Assembly: GCF_003255815.1 (NCBI RefSeq)
Contig: NC_037682.1
Location: 43,851,011 to 43,915,010 of the forward strand
DNA: 64,000 bases
DNA from: Theropithecus gelada
Taxonomy: Eukaryota; Chordata; Mammalia; Primates; Cercopithecidae
Direction: 5' to 3'
Shown here: one piece after another, positions 11,608 through 23,570 of the stretch
Layout of the letters: every line of letters starts with the position of its first letter
Numbering within the stretch: the stretch's first letter is position 1
The notes under the pieces: generated by a model
The model's input: only the letters and a program-made list of their open reading frames with translations
Told to the model about the DNA's origin: nothing
The model's database searches: none
Program-made: the position numbers and the translations under genes

Positions 11608-11869
11608 CTTTTCAAACATTTCTACCAAAATTATCTCCATGGCAAAAAGAGTGAACACTCACTTGGAATCTTGGATATTCATAAACCCTGTTATATATTA
11701 GTATAAAATATATTTGAAGTTTTATATTTCTATTTTAAAAATTATTTTTGTCTTCCAGTTAATAATATCAGGATTATTTACATATAAATCATATTTTCCT
11801 GAAACCATGGAGTACAGTAAAATTCCTCTCCTACTTTTGTGTTATCTTGTATGCAGCAGCACGCTTTTA

Positions 11870-12015
11870 GCAATGCTAGCGGTGTAAGAGGTATAGAAAG
11901 AGTAACAAGGGTCAAGTAACTTGCCCAGGGCCGGCCACACAACTAGAAAGTTTTTGTGAGGACACAAATGCAGGCATCCTAACTAAAAGCCATGCTTGTC
12001 CCACCTCATCACACA
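11870..12015 (-). repeat. MIR fragment
   Basis: The run 'aagtaacttgcccaggg' followed by 'cacacaactagaaag' and 'aggcatcctaactaaaagcc' is the reverse complement of the MIR core. Ends are approximate. Confidence 0.55.
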
Positions 12016-12083
12016 ATGGTTGACTCCCAATTCTGTAGAAGACAAACACAGTAACCTTATGCAAAGACTAGATGGTAAATATC

Positions 12084-12436
12084 TTATATGGTTTGGCTCT
12101 GTGTCCCTACCCATATCTCATTTTGTAGCTCCCATAATTCCCATGTGTTGTGGGAGGGACCCAGTGGGAGACAACTGAATCACGGGGGTGGTTTCCCCCA
12201 TACTGTTCTCATGGTAGTGAATAGGTCTCACAAGAACTGATGGTTTTATAAGGGGTTTCCGCTTTCACTTCCCTCTCTCACCTATTGAGAAGTAAGATGT
12301 GCCTTTTGCCTTCCACCGTGATTTTGAGGCCTCCCCAGCCAGGTGGAACTGTGAGTTCTCCATTAAACCTCTGCCTTTTAGTATTGTCGCAGTCTCGGGT
12401 ATGTCTTTATCAGCAGTGTGAAAATGAACTAATACA
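12084..12436 (+). mobile_element. Solo THE1/MST-type MaLR LTR
   Basis: A 353-bp LTR with the family start (tatggtttggctctgtgtcc), the 'aattcccatgtgttgtggga' block, a 'gatggttttataagg' stem, 'ttgaggcctccccagcc' and the terminal 'gaactaataca'. Flanking 5-mers match at 4 of 5 positions (atatc/atctc). No internal region is attached, so it is a solo LTR of an ERVL-MaLR element. Confidence 0.85.
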
Positions 12437-13279
12437 ATCTCCAACATGACAACCTACACATTGATTCTCTAAATATTAAGGATACTTAATATTTATAAAA
12501 GGCAATGATAAAATGATTAAAACAAGGCCTCTATTTAAAAAGTATTACAATTTATTGGAGTAGATAGAATCCTCACCATTTACCCCATAATGCCACTTAT
12601 TGACTCCTCTGTATTTCTACCACCTGGACCATTAATTACAATGGCATCATTGCTCTGCCATGGTCTCTTCCTCGAAGAGAAGCTAAGTGAATAGTCTAAT
12701 AATGCTACTCTCATTATCCTGAGGGTTTTTTTTTAGCAGGAAAATGATCCAGTTTCAATTACTCCATGACTGTATATTTAGGAATTGACAGAAACTTGTA
12801 TTTGAGTCTATCTCTGACTTACATGTGTCCCCAAACAGTTTTAGGAAGTCATTTTCACAATTTCTCAGCTGAGAAATTGTTACTCACTATAGGGCAATGA
12901 GAAAGTTCAGATGTCACTGTTCTTCCGTTTGTCTATCCATAAAGCAGGAACTCGTACCAAACTTGAAGGTTCAATATGAGAATTTTAGGACATTTAACAT
13001 ATAGTAGTTGCTCGATAATGATTATATTCAATAGCTGGCTAATTCTGAGGGCTTCACTTTTTCAGAAGAAAGTCATTTGAAGCAAAAGGAATAGCAGAAA
13101 CAGATGCAGAAAACCACATTGATACACTTATGATAGAGTATCTGAAATTTTATGGGAAGTACTATTACATTTGTGTAACTATATGGCATATTAAAAATCA
13201 TGACTTTTTTACAAATGATCACATTTTCATAACAATATTATATAACACTGGTTTATGAAATAAAATTCAAAACTTGCAA
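12437..13279. other. Unassigned intronic sequence
   Basis: A+T-rich intron. A weak MIR-like 3' tail may lie at about 12960-13030 ('atatagtagttgctcgataa'). Nothing else is recognisable. Confidence 0.45.
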
Positions 13280-13830
13280 CTCCTCAGTTTAGAAAACACT
13301 ACCCTTCACAATCTGGTCTCCGCCTCTATTGCAAGGCTGTGGTCTAATTATTCCTCACCTATGTCAAACCTATATAGGGTTTGTGGATGAAGCAGGTGCT
13401 TCTTCCACACTGGAAATCTCACCATCCTTGGAATACAATTAGATTCCTTTCATGACCGCATCTATAATCAGGCTGCTATCACTTCCTGGAATACATCCCT
13501 TAATGAGTATTTCACCTGGAAAAGATTCTTCTCATTCAATAGACCTGGCGCAAATATATTTTCTGTGAAAGATTACCATATACATTGCCATCCCCAAATA
13601 TCCCCACTCCATGAGAAGTTAGTCACTTTTGTCTTAGAGTCTTTTTTTTCTAACTGATTTATAATCTAGCTGGTCCACAATACAGCCTCTACAAATCCCT
13701 GTCCACTTCTACTGTCCCCACTCCAGACTGGAAAGACTGTGTCATATTCCTCTCTGTATGCCTAAGACTTAGTACAGGGACTAACACTGACCAGACCCTC
13801 TCAATAAATGCTCCTTTAACAAATGACTAG
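13280..13830 (-). repeat. L2 LINE fragment
   Basis: Reads as the reverse of an L2 3' region: phrases such as 'tcatattcctctctgtatgc', 'cttagtacagggactaacac' and 'ctctcaataaatgctcc' are typical. Diverged; boundaries approximate. Confidence 0.5.
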
Positions 13831-13986
13831 TGATTTTATGCTGACACTGCTTTAATTGGTCTGAGTACTACAGTTTAATATTTCCTGCTCATAAACCCAC
13901 AGGTAAACATTTCACAGCAGCTTGAGTAATCTCAGAGTAAGAACAAAAAACTATTCAATATTCATTTCAAAGAAATTGTAGATAAT

Positions 13987-14348
13987 CGTATTAGTCCATT
14001 TTCATGCCACTAATAAAGAAATACCTGAAACTGGGTAATTTACAAAGAAAAGAGGTTTAATTGACTCACAGTTCCACATGGCTGGGGAGGCTTCACAATC
14101 ATGGTGAAGGCAAAGGAAGAACAAAGGCACCTCTTACATAGTGGCAGGCAAGAGAGTGTGTGCAGGGGAACTGCCCTTTATAAAACCATCAGATCTTGTA
14201 AGACTTATTCTATATCACAAGAGTAGCATGGGAAAACCCTCCCCCATGATTCAATTACCTCCCACTGGTTCCCTCCCATGACACAGGGGGATTATAGGAG
14301 CTACAATTCAAGATGAGATTTGGGTGGGGACATGGCCATACCATATCA
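13987..14348 (-). mobile_element. Solo THE1/MST-type MaLR LTR
   Basis: A complete 362-bp LTR in reverse orientation, from 'gtattagtccattttcatgc' to the terminal 'ccatatca', with 'aactgggtaatttacaaaga' and 'cccccatgattcaattacct' blocks. Flanking 5-mers ataat/gtaat match at 4 of 5. No internal region. Confidence 0.85.
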
Positions 14349-14771
14349 GTAATGAACTCTGAATTGCTGCTTAGACATGATCTTTGGCTCTAACACATTC
14401 AAGCCAGGAGTTTCTGTAATGAAACAATTGCTCACAGTGAGTCTCAAAAAGGCAGGAAGCTGAAACTACCAGCAATTCAGTATCAAGGAGTGCTCAGAAA
14501 CTGAGAAAGGAAAGCAATGAATCTCCCCCGAGATTGAATTATAAATCTCCCAGAAGAAAATACTTATAAGTTAAATCAGAGTTAGAATGGTAACTGGAAA
14601 CATTGAGGCTGGATCCTGGTACTTCAACAGTGGTTCGCACATTGTCAGTGGCCAAGATCCCAGGAAACACTATGGTTCCATTTCCTCCAGAATATGTAGG
14701 CACACATGTATACACAAGCTTGCACACAGTTTCAGAGTGTTCTGAGGGCTTTCAATGAAAACCCCAAGGCA

Positions 14772-14958
14772 GTATTTTCAAAATTCAGTGAACTTCAGAA
14801 TCAACCAATGAGAGCTCTCATTAAAACACAGATCACTAGGCCCTTCCCCACAGAGCTCCTGATTCAGAAGGTCTAGAGTGTGGTGTAGAATTTGCATTTC
14901 TAAGTTCCCAGGCAACTCCCATGATGCTGGTCTGAGTATCATACTTCTAAAATTACTG
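14772..14958 (+). mobile_element. MER5A-like hAT-Charlie MITE
   Basis: Nonautonomous DNA transposon remnant. The central 'cctgattcagaaggtctaga' and 'gaatttgcatttctaagttc' blocks and the 'gatgctggtctgagtatcat' right end match MER5A in sense orientation. The terminal inverted repeats are decayed. Confidence 0.72.
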
Positions 14959-16054
14959 CCTGAAGCTACAAGGGGCACTGAGTTCACAGGAAGTAATATG
15001 ATCTGAGGAAACCCTGTTTTTTAGAAATGCCCCCTCTCATTCTGTTTTCACTCAGTTGAGACTGCCAGCTATTCAGGAAGAAAGAAAAAGACATTTAAAA
15101 CTTACGAAGAACAATTTGCATATAAACTTCAAGGTCTTGTTCAGAAAACTAAAAAGCTTCTCTGGCTTGTTTTCCAAAACATGTGAAGTTCACAGTGAGG
15201 AAAGGACCCTAAAACCATAACCACACTACAAAGCACCTTTTTATGGGAACACAGTCATCTTTTCCTTGTGTATTACCCAACTCTTTACTCTTCAAGTTCC
15301 ATCTCTCCAATAAAGCCTTAAAGTCCCCAGCCCATGTCTTCCTTTTCTCAGAACTCCCACCAGACCAATTCACAGAATACAAAATTGTCATCCAGCACTT
15401 ATGAAATCCTGCTTCACAATCCTTTTTTATCCCCAAAGGCTTCTGGGACTTTGAGATCCTGTTGTCTGAGACATCACATAACCAACTCTTTAGTTTATCA
15501 GAGTGGAAAGGAGAGCAACCTCCTAAATGTCATTTTTAAAAGTAGAGATTAGCTTGACAGTGTGGAAAGAAGATAAAATATCTATGTAAAAGAGAAATAT
15601 GTTTGTCAAAAACATTATGACTGGGAACATTTAACTTAGGGACCAATGAGCTGTACCTCAATAAACCACTAGAACGTCACTCAATAATCAACAGCTGTTT
15701 TGAGTGATTCACATTTTTAATGACCACATTTTTAAAAGGTAATAGACAAAAAGACATATATTGGAAGGATATCCTTACACCAAAGTTAAGATAGTAGAAA
15801 CATTCTGATAGTATAGAGCAAGTAGTGTATGCAATCATTTTTTACCACAGAACTGAAAAAAGAAAAAAAAACCTTATCTGAAACAGCTCATTATTCAATG
15901 ATACTGAGTAAATACGGTTTTCTATAAATTCCTAGAACAGGCTATATTCATTCTCAAGTTTTCAATTAGTGTATTCTATGATAATAGAAACCAAATCCAT
16001 AAGATGCCCAGGAGAGAAAAGGTTTCTATGACTAAATAGATTTAGAGCATTCAC
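14959..16054. other. Unassigned intronic sequence
   Basis: About 1.1 kb of A+T-rich intron without a recognisable repeat. Open frames at 15209-15436 and 15334-15552 overlap on opposite strands and show no domain. Confidence 0.45.
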
Positions 16055-16225
16055 AATATAAAATAAAGGCTCTTCATCCATTAAATGGAAATCATAAATA
16101 TTTCTACCTGGTGGAGTTGTTTTGAGGATAAAGTGAGTAAAGAAATGTCAAGCTCTTAGAAGAGTACCTAGAACATGAAGTAATGAATTAATCTTAGATA
16201 TTAATATTTACTTTTATTATTATAC
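16055..16225 (+). repeat. MIR fragment
   Basis: A 'catccattaaatggaaatca' stem, 'tacctggtggagttgttttg', 'aggataaagtgagtaa' and 'gtacctagaacatgaagtaa' follow the 3' half of MIR in order. Confidence 0.55.
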
Positions 16226-16244
16226 CTATAAAATACCTAAACCC

Positions 16245-16510
16245 CTCATCCTCCAAGTCCAATCAGCCCCAAGCATTCTGGTATGACTGTTCTTTGATAT
16301 TCTCTAAAATCACTTCCTTTCCTAATTACTTATATATTTTATAGCATTGACCCCATATTTTAAAGTATAACCTATATCAGAAGGCTATTGGTTGTTTTAC
16401 GTATGCTGATTATTTTTGTCTTCAACATGGAATTTTAAAGTCCCTTTGGTATAAATTCTCTGCATCCTACATAGCACCTAGCTTAGTGCTAAGACCACTG
16501 TAGGGTATTT
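16245..16510 (-). repeat. L2 LINE fragment
   Basis: The end 'atagcacctagcttagtgct' and the preceding text match the reversed L2 3' end. Weak further out, so limits are approximate. Confidence 0.4.
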
Positions 16511-18439
16511 TTAAGGATATAACACTTACAATAACATTCCAATACTTGTGAAAGTTTTTTAAAGTAGTTTTCTAATTTTTCTCCCTATCATTATTGCCCA
16601 AGTGATCTTCACCTGAACTAGAATTGCAATTCCCCTGGCTCCCCATATGCCTGCATTGCTTCATGTCATGGTCCAAAGTTGCAGTTATTTTTTCCTTTAC
16701 GAATAGTCATAGCTGCCATTAGGAAGATATTCAAAACATTGCGGCTGAAAAGATAAAAAACAGGTTGGGAATAGCTTACAGGATAGACCCTACTGTTAGT
16801 CTGAGGTTCTGTTAGACTAACTCCCAGAAATGTTTAGAAACTCCTAGAAGGTATACATAGAAAACAAGTTATAGGTTTGCTCTATCAGCCTAGCTAGGCG
16901 GTGGGTAACGAATGAACCTTGGGGTCATGCCTGAGTCTAGTGTAATGCACTCTATTCTGATGTTACTTTGTGAAGTGATTATCATCGAAACTGAGGAGGT
17001 GCACTTGTCTTCCCAGAGAAGTCTCTAAAATGTGTCCAATTTAGCCCACATGCTAAATAGCTCCAGGCTTATCTATGTATGGCAAGACTTGAAAAGGAGC
17101 AGGCAAGCTTCCAGGGGGTCTGATGGGACTCATTTCTCACCTGATTTATCATCTGCAACTGTGTGTCCAGTGTAAGGTGCTTTCTGGGGGACCTGGAAGA
17201 CCATTTCTATTAGATGTTGCAAAATGTTCTTAACCTCTCCATTCTGCACCCTGATAATACTGATCCTTTTCCATATCCATTCCATACTGAGGTGGTGTCT
17301 GGGTCTTGGTCTCTCTGTCCTTCTGAAATTCTTAGTGACATGTGGCAATTTTGTGTCATGCAACTGAGGCCCTCTGATTCCCAAAATCTTGCTTGCATTT
17401 ACTTCACATTGAGTCCATACAGTTCCATGGCTAAGTGGCATCTGCCTTAAGCAAGGCTCTTCAATAATAGGGAATTTAGTTCTTTGATAAAACTGGGTGT
17501 AAAGCTCTTTGAAAACAACAATTTTGAAGTAATGAGACCACACTATATATTATCAAAGAAAGGTGGCATGCTATTTAACCAAAAAATACCTGATGTGTGG
17601 GGTGGGTCCTATTGTTTAGCATAGACAGAAAATCCATGAGTGTCCTGGGATTAGTGTCTATGCCTTGTCTCTTATACTTTCTTGGTTTGATACCCTGGTC
17701 CACTAAGGTGCTTTTCCACCCTGACATGTCTCTTCTCTAGAATAGAAAAAACAGCACAGACTTTACTTCTTGATGATTATGTATGCAACTTCCTTTTAAA
17801 TTAGAATAATTTATATACTCATGTTTCCTATTTTGCTCTGACTGCCAGGATATTTATGAACATCTTTGATAACTATCATTGGTTAATATATTTTCCTTAG
17901 TTTTCAAATATTTGTATTTTAAATAACTCTTGAACATGTGATTCTTGAATATACTACTCTAATTGCTTTTAAGAGGCAGTGCCTAATAAATAAATAAGTA
18001 CATTTAAAAAATTGGTTTAAAAATCTGCCTATCATTTTCTCATTCTCTTTATCCCCCACCCTTTCTTTCCTTTTTCTTCTCTGGATTACATCACCAGAAA
18101 TGCAAAGAAGGTAATCACATCAGTGGATATCCCAGCAGTATTATTATCAAGGCTGAGGTGCTTTCAGATTAACTGTCAAAAACATGTCACTTAGTCATCC
18201 TGCCCATGGCTCAGACGGATGGCCCCAGAACACATCCCTTGAGTCCAGTGAATAAAATAAGTTCCTAGTGCTCATGACACGGAGATAATACTGTAACTGT
18301 CTATCTGGGTCTCACCTGTTTTCTCTCATGCTTCCTTTGCCTTGTATTTTCGATCTCCAACTGCTCTGGCTAACATCTCCCCTAGCTACGAGTCCATCAC
18401 TGGTCTCCTCCCTTCCAGAAAGCAGTACAGTGTGAACAT
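16511..18439. other. Unassigned intronic sequence with a 137-codon open frame
   Basis: No family could be assigned. It holds the longest open frame in the window outside L1 (minus strand 17543-17130, 137 codons), beginning M-W-S-H-Y and ending D-D-K-S-G-E-K, with no recognisable domain, signal peptide or Cys pattern. The protein-like composition suggests an unrecognised old LTR or ERV piece, or chance; I do not call it a gene. Confidence 0.3.
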
Positions 18440-18920
18440 ATTAAGAACAGAAGCTTTGGGATCAAACACACCTGGATTATGACTTCTGTGTGCCATTTAT
18501 CAGCTGTGGAATTTGGGACAAGTTCTCTTTATCCTTGAGCTCACATTTTCTTCACCTTTACAATGGGGACAGTAAGAGGGCTTTCCTCCCATGGTCATTG
18601 TGAAATTAAATTAGAAAATACATGAAATTACCTGGTTCTGTGTCTAGCACATCATGTAGTTGTTCAGTTAATGAAAATAACATCTATTGAATGCTTAAAA
18701 CCTAAGTGCTGAATGCTGCTTTCCCTTGTTAGTTCACTTAATTGTCATGATTACTCCACAGCAGCCTATGAGGTTGATGCTTTTGTAAATTGCTGAGAGC
18801 AATGTCTGGCACAAAGTAAGCTCTCAATAAACGTTATGTCTTATTAGTATTACTGTTATCGTTTTCATGTGACAGGTGAGGGAACTAAGGTGGAGGGATG
18901 TTAAGCGTTGACTATTATAT
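18440..18920 (+). repeat. MIR cluster
   Basis: 18440-18700 is a near-complete MIR in sense: 'gatcaaacacacctggatta', 'tatcagctgtggaatttggg', 'cacctttacaatgggga' and 'tgtgaaattaaattag' in order. A second MIR-like piece follows ('caatgtctggcacaaagtaa', 'gctctcaataaacgtta') and is cut by reverse-oriented MIR-like text at 18860-18920. Confidence 0.6.
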
Positions 18921-18984
18921 AATACTTGTCAGGAAATTTGCATATAAAAACACATATTAGAAAAAGTTCTATTGTAAGTTTTAT

Positions 18985-19135
18985 TTTAATCAATGCACAC
19001 TAAGAAAACTAAGGCTTTGAAAGGTTAAATATCTTTCCAAATGCTGCTCGGCTAGAAAGAGGCCAATTTGGGACTGAATCCAGGCCTTATGTCCTTAAAA
19101 CCTGCCTCTCATTACATCACAGTATTGCCTGCTAA
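18985..19135 (-). repeat. MIR fragment
   Basis: A 'gaaaactaaggctttgaaag' stem, then 'gttaaatatctttcc' and 'gggactgaatccaggcctta' are the reverse MIR core. Confidence 0.55.
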
Positions 19136-19307
19136 GGCTTCATAACTCCCCTCGCCTTCAGTGAGGTTTGTCACTGAGGGCACATTTATAGATAGAGCAC
19201 CTCCAGGTTCTATCCCTTTTTATCTCCACTCCTATGGAAAACAGGCACTGAGCAGAAGCAGTCAAAGCAAAATCTTTCTTAGGCCATTTCAATTATTCCT
19301 GACACAT

Positions 19308-19455
19308 CCACCAGATAAAATGGAAATTTCTTTCCCAAGGGATTTCTGTGGAATATTTTCTGGTTGTTTCATACTGCTTTGCCACCAGATAAAATGGAAA
19401 TTTCTTTCCCAAGGGATTTCTGTGGAATATTTTCTGGTTGTTTCATACTGCTTTG
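19308..19455. repeat. Perfect 74-bp tandem duplication
   Basis: Two identical 74-bp units, 19308-19381 and 19382-19455, with no mismatch. The unit starts ccaccagataaaatgg and ends atactgctttg. Perfect identity in otherwise old intron means the duplication is recent or has been homogenised. Confidence 0.98.
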
Positions 19456-19980
19456 CATGGTGACCATGGTTTCGGCAGTACTCTGAGAAGTAAATCCTCA
19501 CTGTGCCATTTACAGTGGCCTGAGAGCAGGCTCCAGAGTCTGGGAGACTGTTTCACCCAACTCAGTTTTATAAAGGAGATAATAATGGAATGCCAACAGG
19601 TGTTCCATCCCATAAAAATAGCTGTATGTCATCTTTAAGTGTGTCTCTAGCAACAATATGGGCTTTATTGTGAATGAATCATTTTATTTCATAACTAAAT
19701 AAAAAGCACAACCAATACAATTTAATTCAATGTTAATTGATAGAAATGTATCAAAAAATCTCAATTGTACTGTAGGTGATAAAGATGTAATTAAGAACAT
19801 TAATCTGCTAAATTCTATAAAAGAATGGCAAATAAACGGCTATGAAGAAAAATAAGAGGGGAGAAATTTGTATTGTTATTACTAGAAGAACTGAATGACA
19901 GTAGTTCTCTACATTGGCCAAATAGTCTTTCTAATAATCACTTGTAGTCTTTTTTTAAATGACTTCATGAAATACGCCAG

Positions 19981-20365
19981 TGATATGGTTTGGATTTGTG
20001 TCTCCACCCAAAGCTCATGTCAAATTGCAATCTCCAGTGTTGGAGGAAGGGCCTGGTGGGATGTGATTCAATCATGGGAGTGGACATTCCCCTTGCTGTT
20101 CTTATGATAGTGAGTACGTTCTCATGAGATCTGGTTGTTGAAAAGTACACAGCACCTCCCACCTTGATTCTGTTCCTCCAGCTCCAGCCATGTAGGACGA
20201 GCCTGATTCCCCTTTACCTTCCACCATGATTGTAAGTTTCCTGAGGCCTCCTGAGCCATGCTTCCTGTACAGCCTATGGAAATATGAGCCAGTTAAACCT
20301 CTTTACTTTATAAATTACCCAGTCTCAGGTAGTTCTTTATAGCAGTATTAGAACAGACTAATACA
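19981..20365 (+). mobile_element. Solo MST-type MaLR LTR with 5-bp TSD
   Basis: A 385-bp LTR from 'tgatatggtttgg' to 'gaacagactaataca', flanked by a perfect 5-bp TSD gccag (19976-19980 and 20366-20370). It contains 'gttggaggaagggcctggtg' and 'gtttcctgaggcctcctgag' blocks and a weak polyadenylation region. No internal sequence. Confidence 0.85.
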
Positions 20366-20370
20366 GCCAG

Positions 20371-20760
20371 GAACCGAAAGGTAAATATTTCATGTTCTCA
20401 CTCATGTGTAGGAGCTAAAAAAATTGATCTGATGCAGGTAGGGAGAATGATCAATACGAGAGACTGGCAAGGGTGGTGTGCAGGTTGGGGAATGGGTGTT
20501 AATTAGATAGAAGAATTAAGTTACAATGTTTGATAGCAGAGTAGGGTGACTATAGTTAACAACAACGTACTATATATTTCAAAATAGCTGGAAGAGAGGA
20601 CTCGCATTGTTCCCAACACATAGAAACGATAAATACTCAAGGTGATAGACACCTCAAATGCCCTGACTTGATCATTATACATTCTATGGTTGTGGCAAAA
20701 TATCACATGTACCCCATAAATATGCAAAAATATTATGAATTAAAAAAAATAAATTTAAAC
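20371..20760 (+). mobile_element. Old L1 3' end (L1MA/L1PB-like)
   Basis: Sense 3' terminal L1 sequence: 'catgttctcactcatgtgta', 'agggtgactatagttaacaa', 'cttgatcattatacattcta' and 'atatcacatgtaccccataa', ending in an A-rich tail. It directly abuts the TSD of the LTR at 19981-20365, so the LTR inserted at or inside this L1. Confidence 0.75.
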
Positions 20761-20862
20761 AAATTTTAGAAAATGATGTCAATCTAGGTCCCACACCAAA
20801 CCAACTGAATGTGAATCTCCAGGATGTGTGATGCCCCATTACAGGTAGTTTTAAAAAGCTAC

Positions 20863-21680
20863 TGATATGGACAGGAGACGGAAATACTGGGTAGAAAAAG
20901 GCAGCTCCCTGGCAAAGGCCCCAACCTCAAATCTGGAAACCCATGGCCCTAAATGGGAACAGGCATTCCTGTTTTCACACCCAAAAGTTGCCTTTTGGCC
21001 CACCACACCCTATGGGTATCCTGTACACCGTATGGGGTATCTATGGGTATCCTGTACCCATAGAAACCCCAAAACCCAGGCTCCACAAGCAGATGAACAG
21101 ACAAACAGCAAGAGCAGCAGGGAATGAGAGAAGGAGCATCTGAATGTTGAAATGAGTTTGGCTGGGGACACTCAGAGAGGAGTGTCTGGCTGCTGGACGG
21201 TCAAACTCCAGGGGAAGATCGTCTTCCCAGTCCATCCCCTTTCCAGCTCCCCATCCATCCCACTGAAAGTCACCTCCACCACTCAATAAAACCCCACATT
21301 CACCATCCTTCAAGTCTGTGTGTGATCTGATTTTTCCTGGACACCAGACAAGAGCGTGAGATACAGAAAGCTGTTGCACTGGCCCTCTGTGAAAAGGCAG
21401 AGGGTCCACTGAGCCATTTAATACTTAAGCTGCCTATGGACTGCAAAGCTATCTGAACATACTGTAACACACACCCAGTTGGGCTTCAGGAGTTTCAGGC
21501 ACCCACCCCTAGATGCTGTTGTGGGGCCAGAGCCCAGAAGTGCTTGCCCCAGCTCCTGCACCTGCCCATCTGTGTACTCCCCCCTCCTGTAAGGGGTTCA
21601 GGAGCATATGGCAGGTGATCAGACAAGCCACATTTTTGTCACAAGTCCTGCAAAGGGGGACAGGGAACTCTCCCATTTCA
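20863..21680 (+). mobile_element. Solo ERV1-class LTR (MER52-like; name uncertain), 4-bp TSD
   Basis: An 818-bp LTR beginning tgatatggacaggag and ending ccatttca, with a perfect 4-bp TSD ctac (20859-20862 and 21681-21684), as expected for ERV1 elements. A polyadenylation signal AATAAA lies at about 21283. G+C content is higher than in the surrounding intron. The open frames at 20867-21127 and 21409-21041 lie inside this LTR and are not protein genes. A 17-bp direct repeat sits inside (21010-21026 and 21041-21057). Confidence 0.78.
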
Positions 21681-23009
21681 CTACTCCAATGAATCTATGA
21701 CACAGTTTTGAGAATCCCTGCTTTACAGAGTAAGACTTCATCAGGATTTTAACTAATGGAAATGGGCTATGAGGATAGTCAGGCAAAAGCATACAAGCAA
21801 AGGAGTAGAGGAAAGAGAATGCAGGATTTGGGAAGAGCAGAATAAGAATTTGAGTAGGCTCGAGTATTTATGCAAAGTATATTAGCAAACAGAGGAAAAT
21901 AAAGTTTCATTTGTGGGAGCAATATTTTGGAAACTGATTGACATTCCGAGAAGTCTGAATCTTATTTTTAAAATATGCAAAGTACTGCTGTTTATGCATG
22001 CCATTGTTAATTATATATTACTTCTCATTTCTAAATGACACAGATAACTATGCCTAGATAAAAGAGCAATTGCTCACAACTTCTATATTAAAACTGAGAA
22101 TCACTGACTCCTACCAGTACATCAAAGCACAGAGTGCATTGTACCCTACAGTACCAACAAATCACTGTCATCATCTTCTTCCACAAATATTAATTTACAA
22201 ATTTTTGTGTACTATTTTCTCCTGGCATTATAAAGATATACAAGCTAAAAAGAGACAGACAAAGACAGAAGAGACTAACTCTGACAAGCCCTTCAAGAAT
22301 AGTGATTCTGTCTACCTCTGCAATACTAGGACTGGTCATTTCTTCAATCATATGTTATATTTTAAGAGAAAAAGGCAAATCTTAAACTTTTTTTCTCATA
22401 AAATAAACCTTGCAAGCATGCCGTTCTTTATGATATCAACATTATTCAAGGCTTACAGTAATGGATAAAATCAGTAGTGAAGGTGCTATTATCCTCATCT
22501 GACAAAAAGTGACATAGAGCGACATGAGACTATTCTTCTAAAAGCCTCAACTGATACATTTTAGATGATAACATATGCCATTGTCTGAAGAAAAAAACAT
22601 AGCTGAGTACACGTTGCAAACCACTTTTAAAAAAATTGTAAGAGTTATTTTAGATGCTGATATTTCTTTTAAATGTAAGCATTAGTGGTTGATATTATTT
22701 AGGGTTTATTCAGATGTGCTCATTTTCAGTGCCATTAAGCTATGTTATTATGATCCAGAATATGTCATGTTATTAATCCCTCAAGAACAGACATCTTAAC
22801 TTGTTCATAACCATATTCCCAGAAGACCCAAGGCAGTGCTGGTATGATGGCTTTTCATAATAAACTTTTTTTTTTTTAAATAAAAGACTCATATGGTTTT
22901 GTGATATTTAACATCTTATGTCATGCACCACAATCCACACAACACAACTAGTTATATCAAACAAAATAGAAAATAAATCTGACTTGATACAGTTTTGAAT
23001 GTCCATGCC
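21681..23009. other. Unassigned intronic sequence
   Basis: Apart from a 132-codon open frame at 22070-22468 (Lys/Thr/Asn-rich, no domain, taken as chance in A+T-rich DNA) and a T-run near 22867, nothing is recognisable. Confidence 0.4.
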
Positions 23010-23570
23010 TTCAATCATTTGACACCTGTGCACTGAATGCCTTCTCTTTGACTATATTATCTTAGGGGCTGGGAGTAGAGTAGTAAAAGGCAAACAGGGT
23101 CTCTGCCCTCAAACAAACAACTTGTACACTTGTGGCAAGAGAATATTACACACATGTGCATGTGAATAAAAATGCTAAAAAAGATATAAACAAGAGTATT
23201 ATAACAAAGTATAGGGAAGGATTATTTCAGAGAAAAGTCACAGAGGGTCTCCATGAAGAAGTAACATTTGTCTGAGACCTAAATAACACAGCACATACAA
23301 CAAGAGAGGTGTTGAGAGCTCCAGACAGAGAGCAGTAAAGGCAAAGGCCCTGAAACTGGAATGAGCTTTTTGTCATGTTCAAGGCATGAAAAGATCAAAA
23401 AGACTTATATATACACAGGAAATGAGTCCAAGAAGCAGGCAGGAACAATATTGTCTAAAACCATGAAGGTCATATAAAGTTAGAAATTTATTTTACGTTC
23501 ATTGGGAAGGCATTAGAAGGCCATAATAAGAAAGTATCACTATCTGACTTACATTTTTTTTTTGTCCAAG
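23010..23570 (+). repeat. L2 LINE 3' region
   Basis: Long L2 match in sense: 'gggtctctgccctcaaacaa', 'tccatgaagaagtaacattt', 'gcaaaggccctgaaactgga' and 'ctatctgacttacatttt' in the consensus order. Old and diverged. Confidence 0.6.

Noticed and set aside
21041..21409. 122-codon minus-strand frame
   Set aside because: Lies in the ERV1-class LTR; LTRs of this kind do not code for protein and no domain is visible.
22070..22468. 132-codon plus-strand frame
   Set aside because: A+T-rich unique intron; composition is driven by base content, with no domain, Kozak support or splice context.
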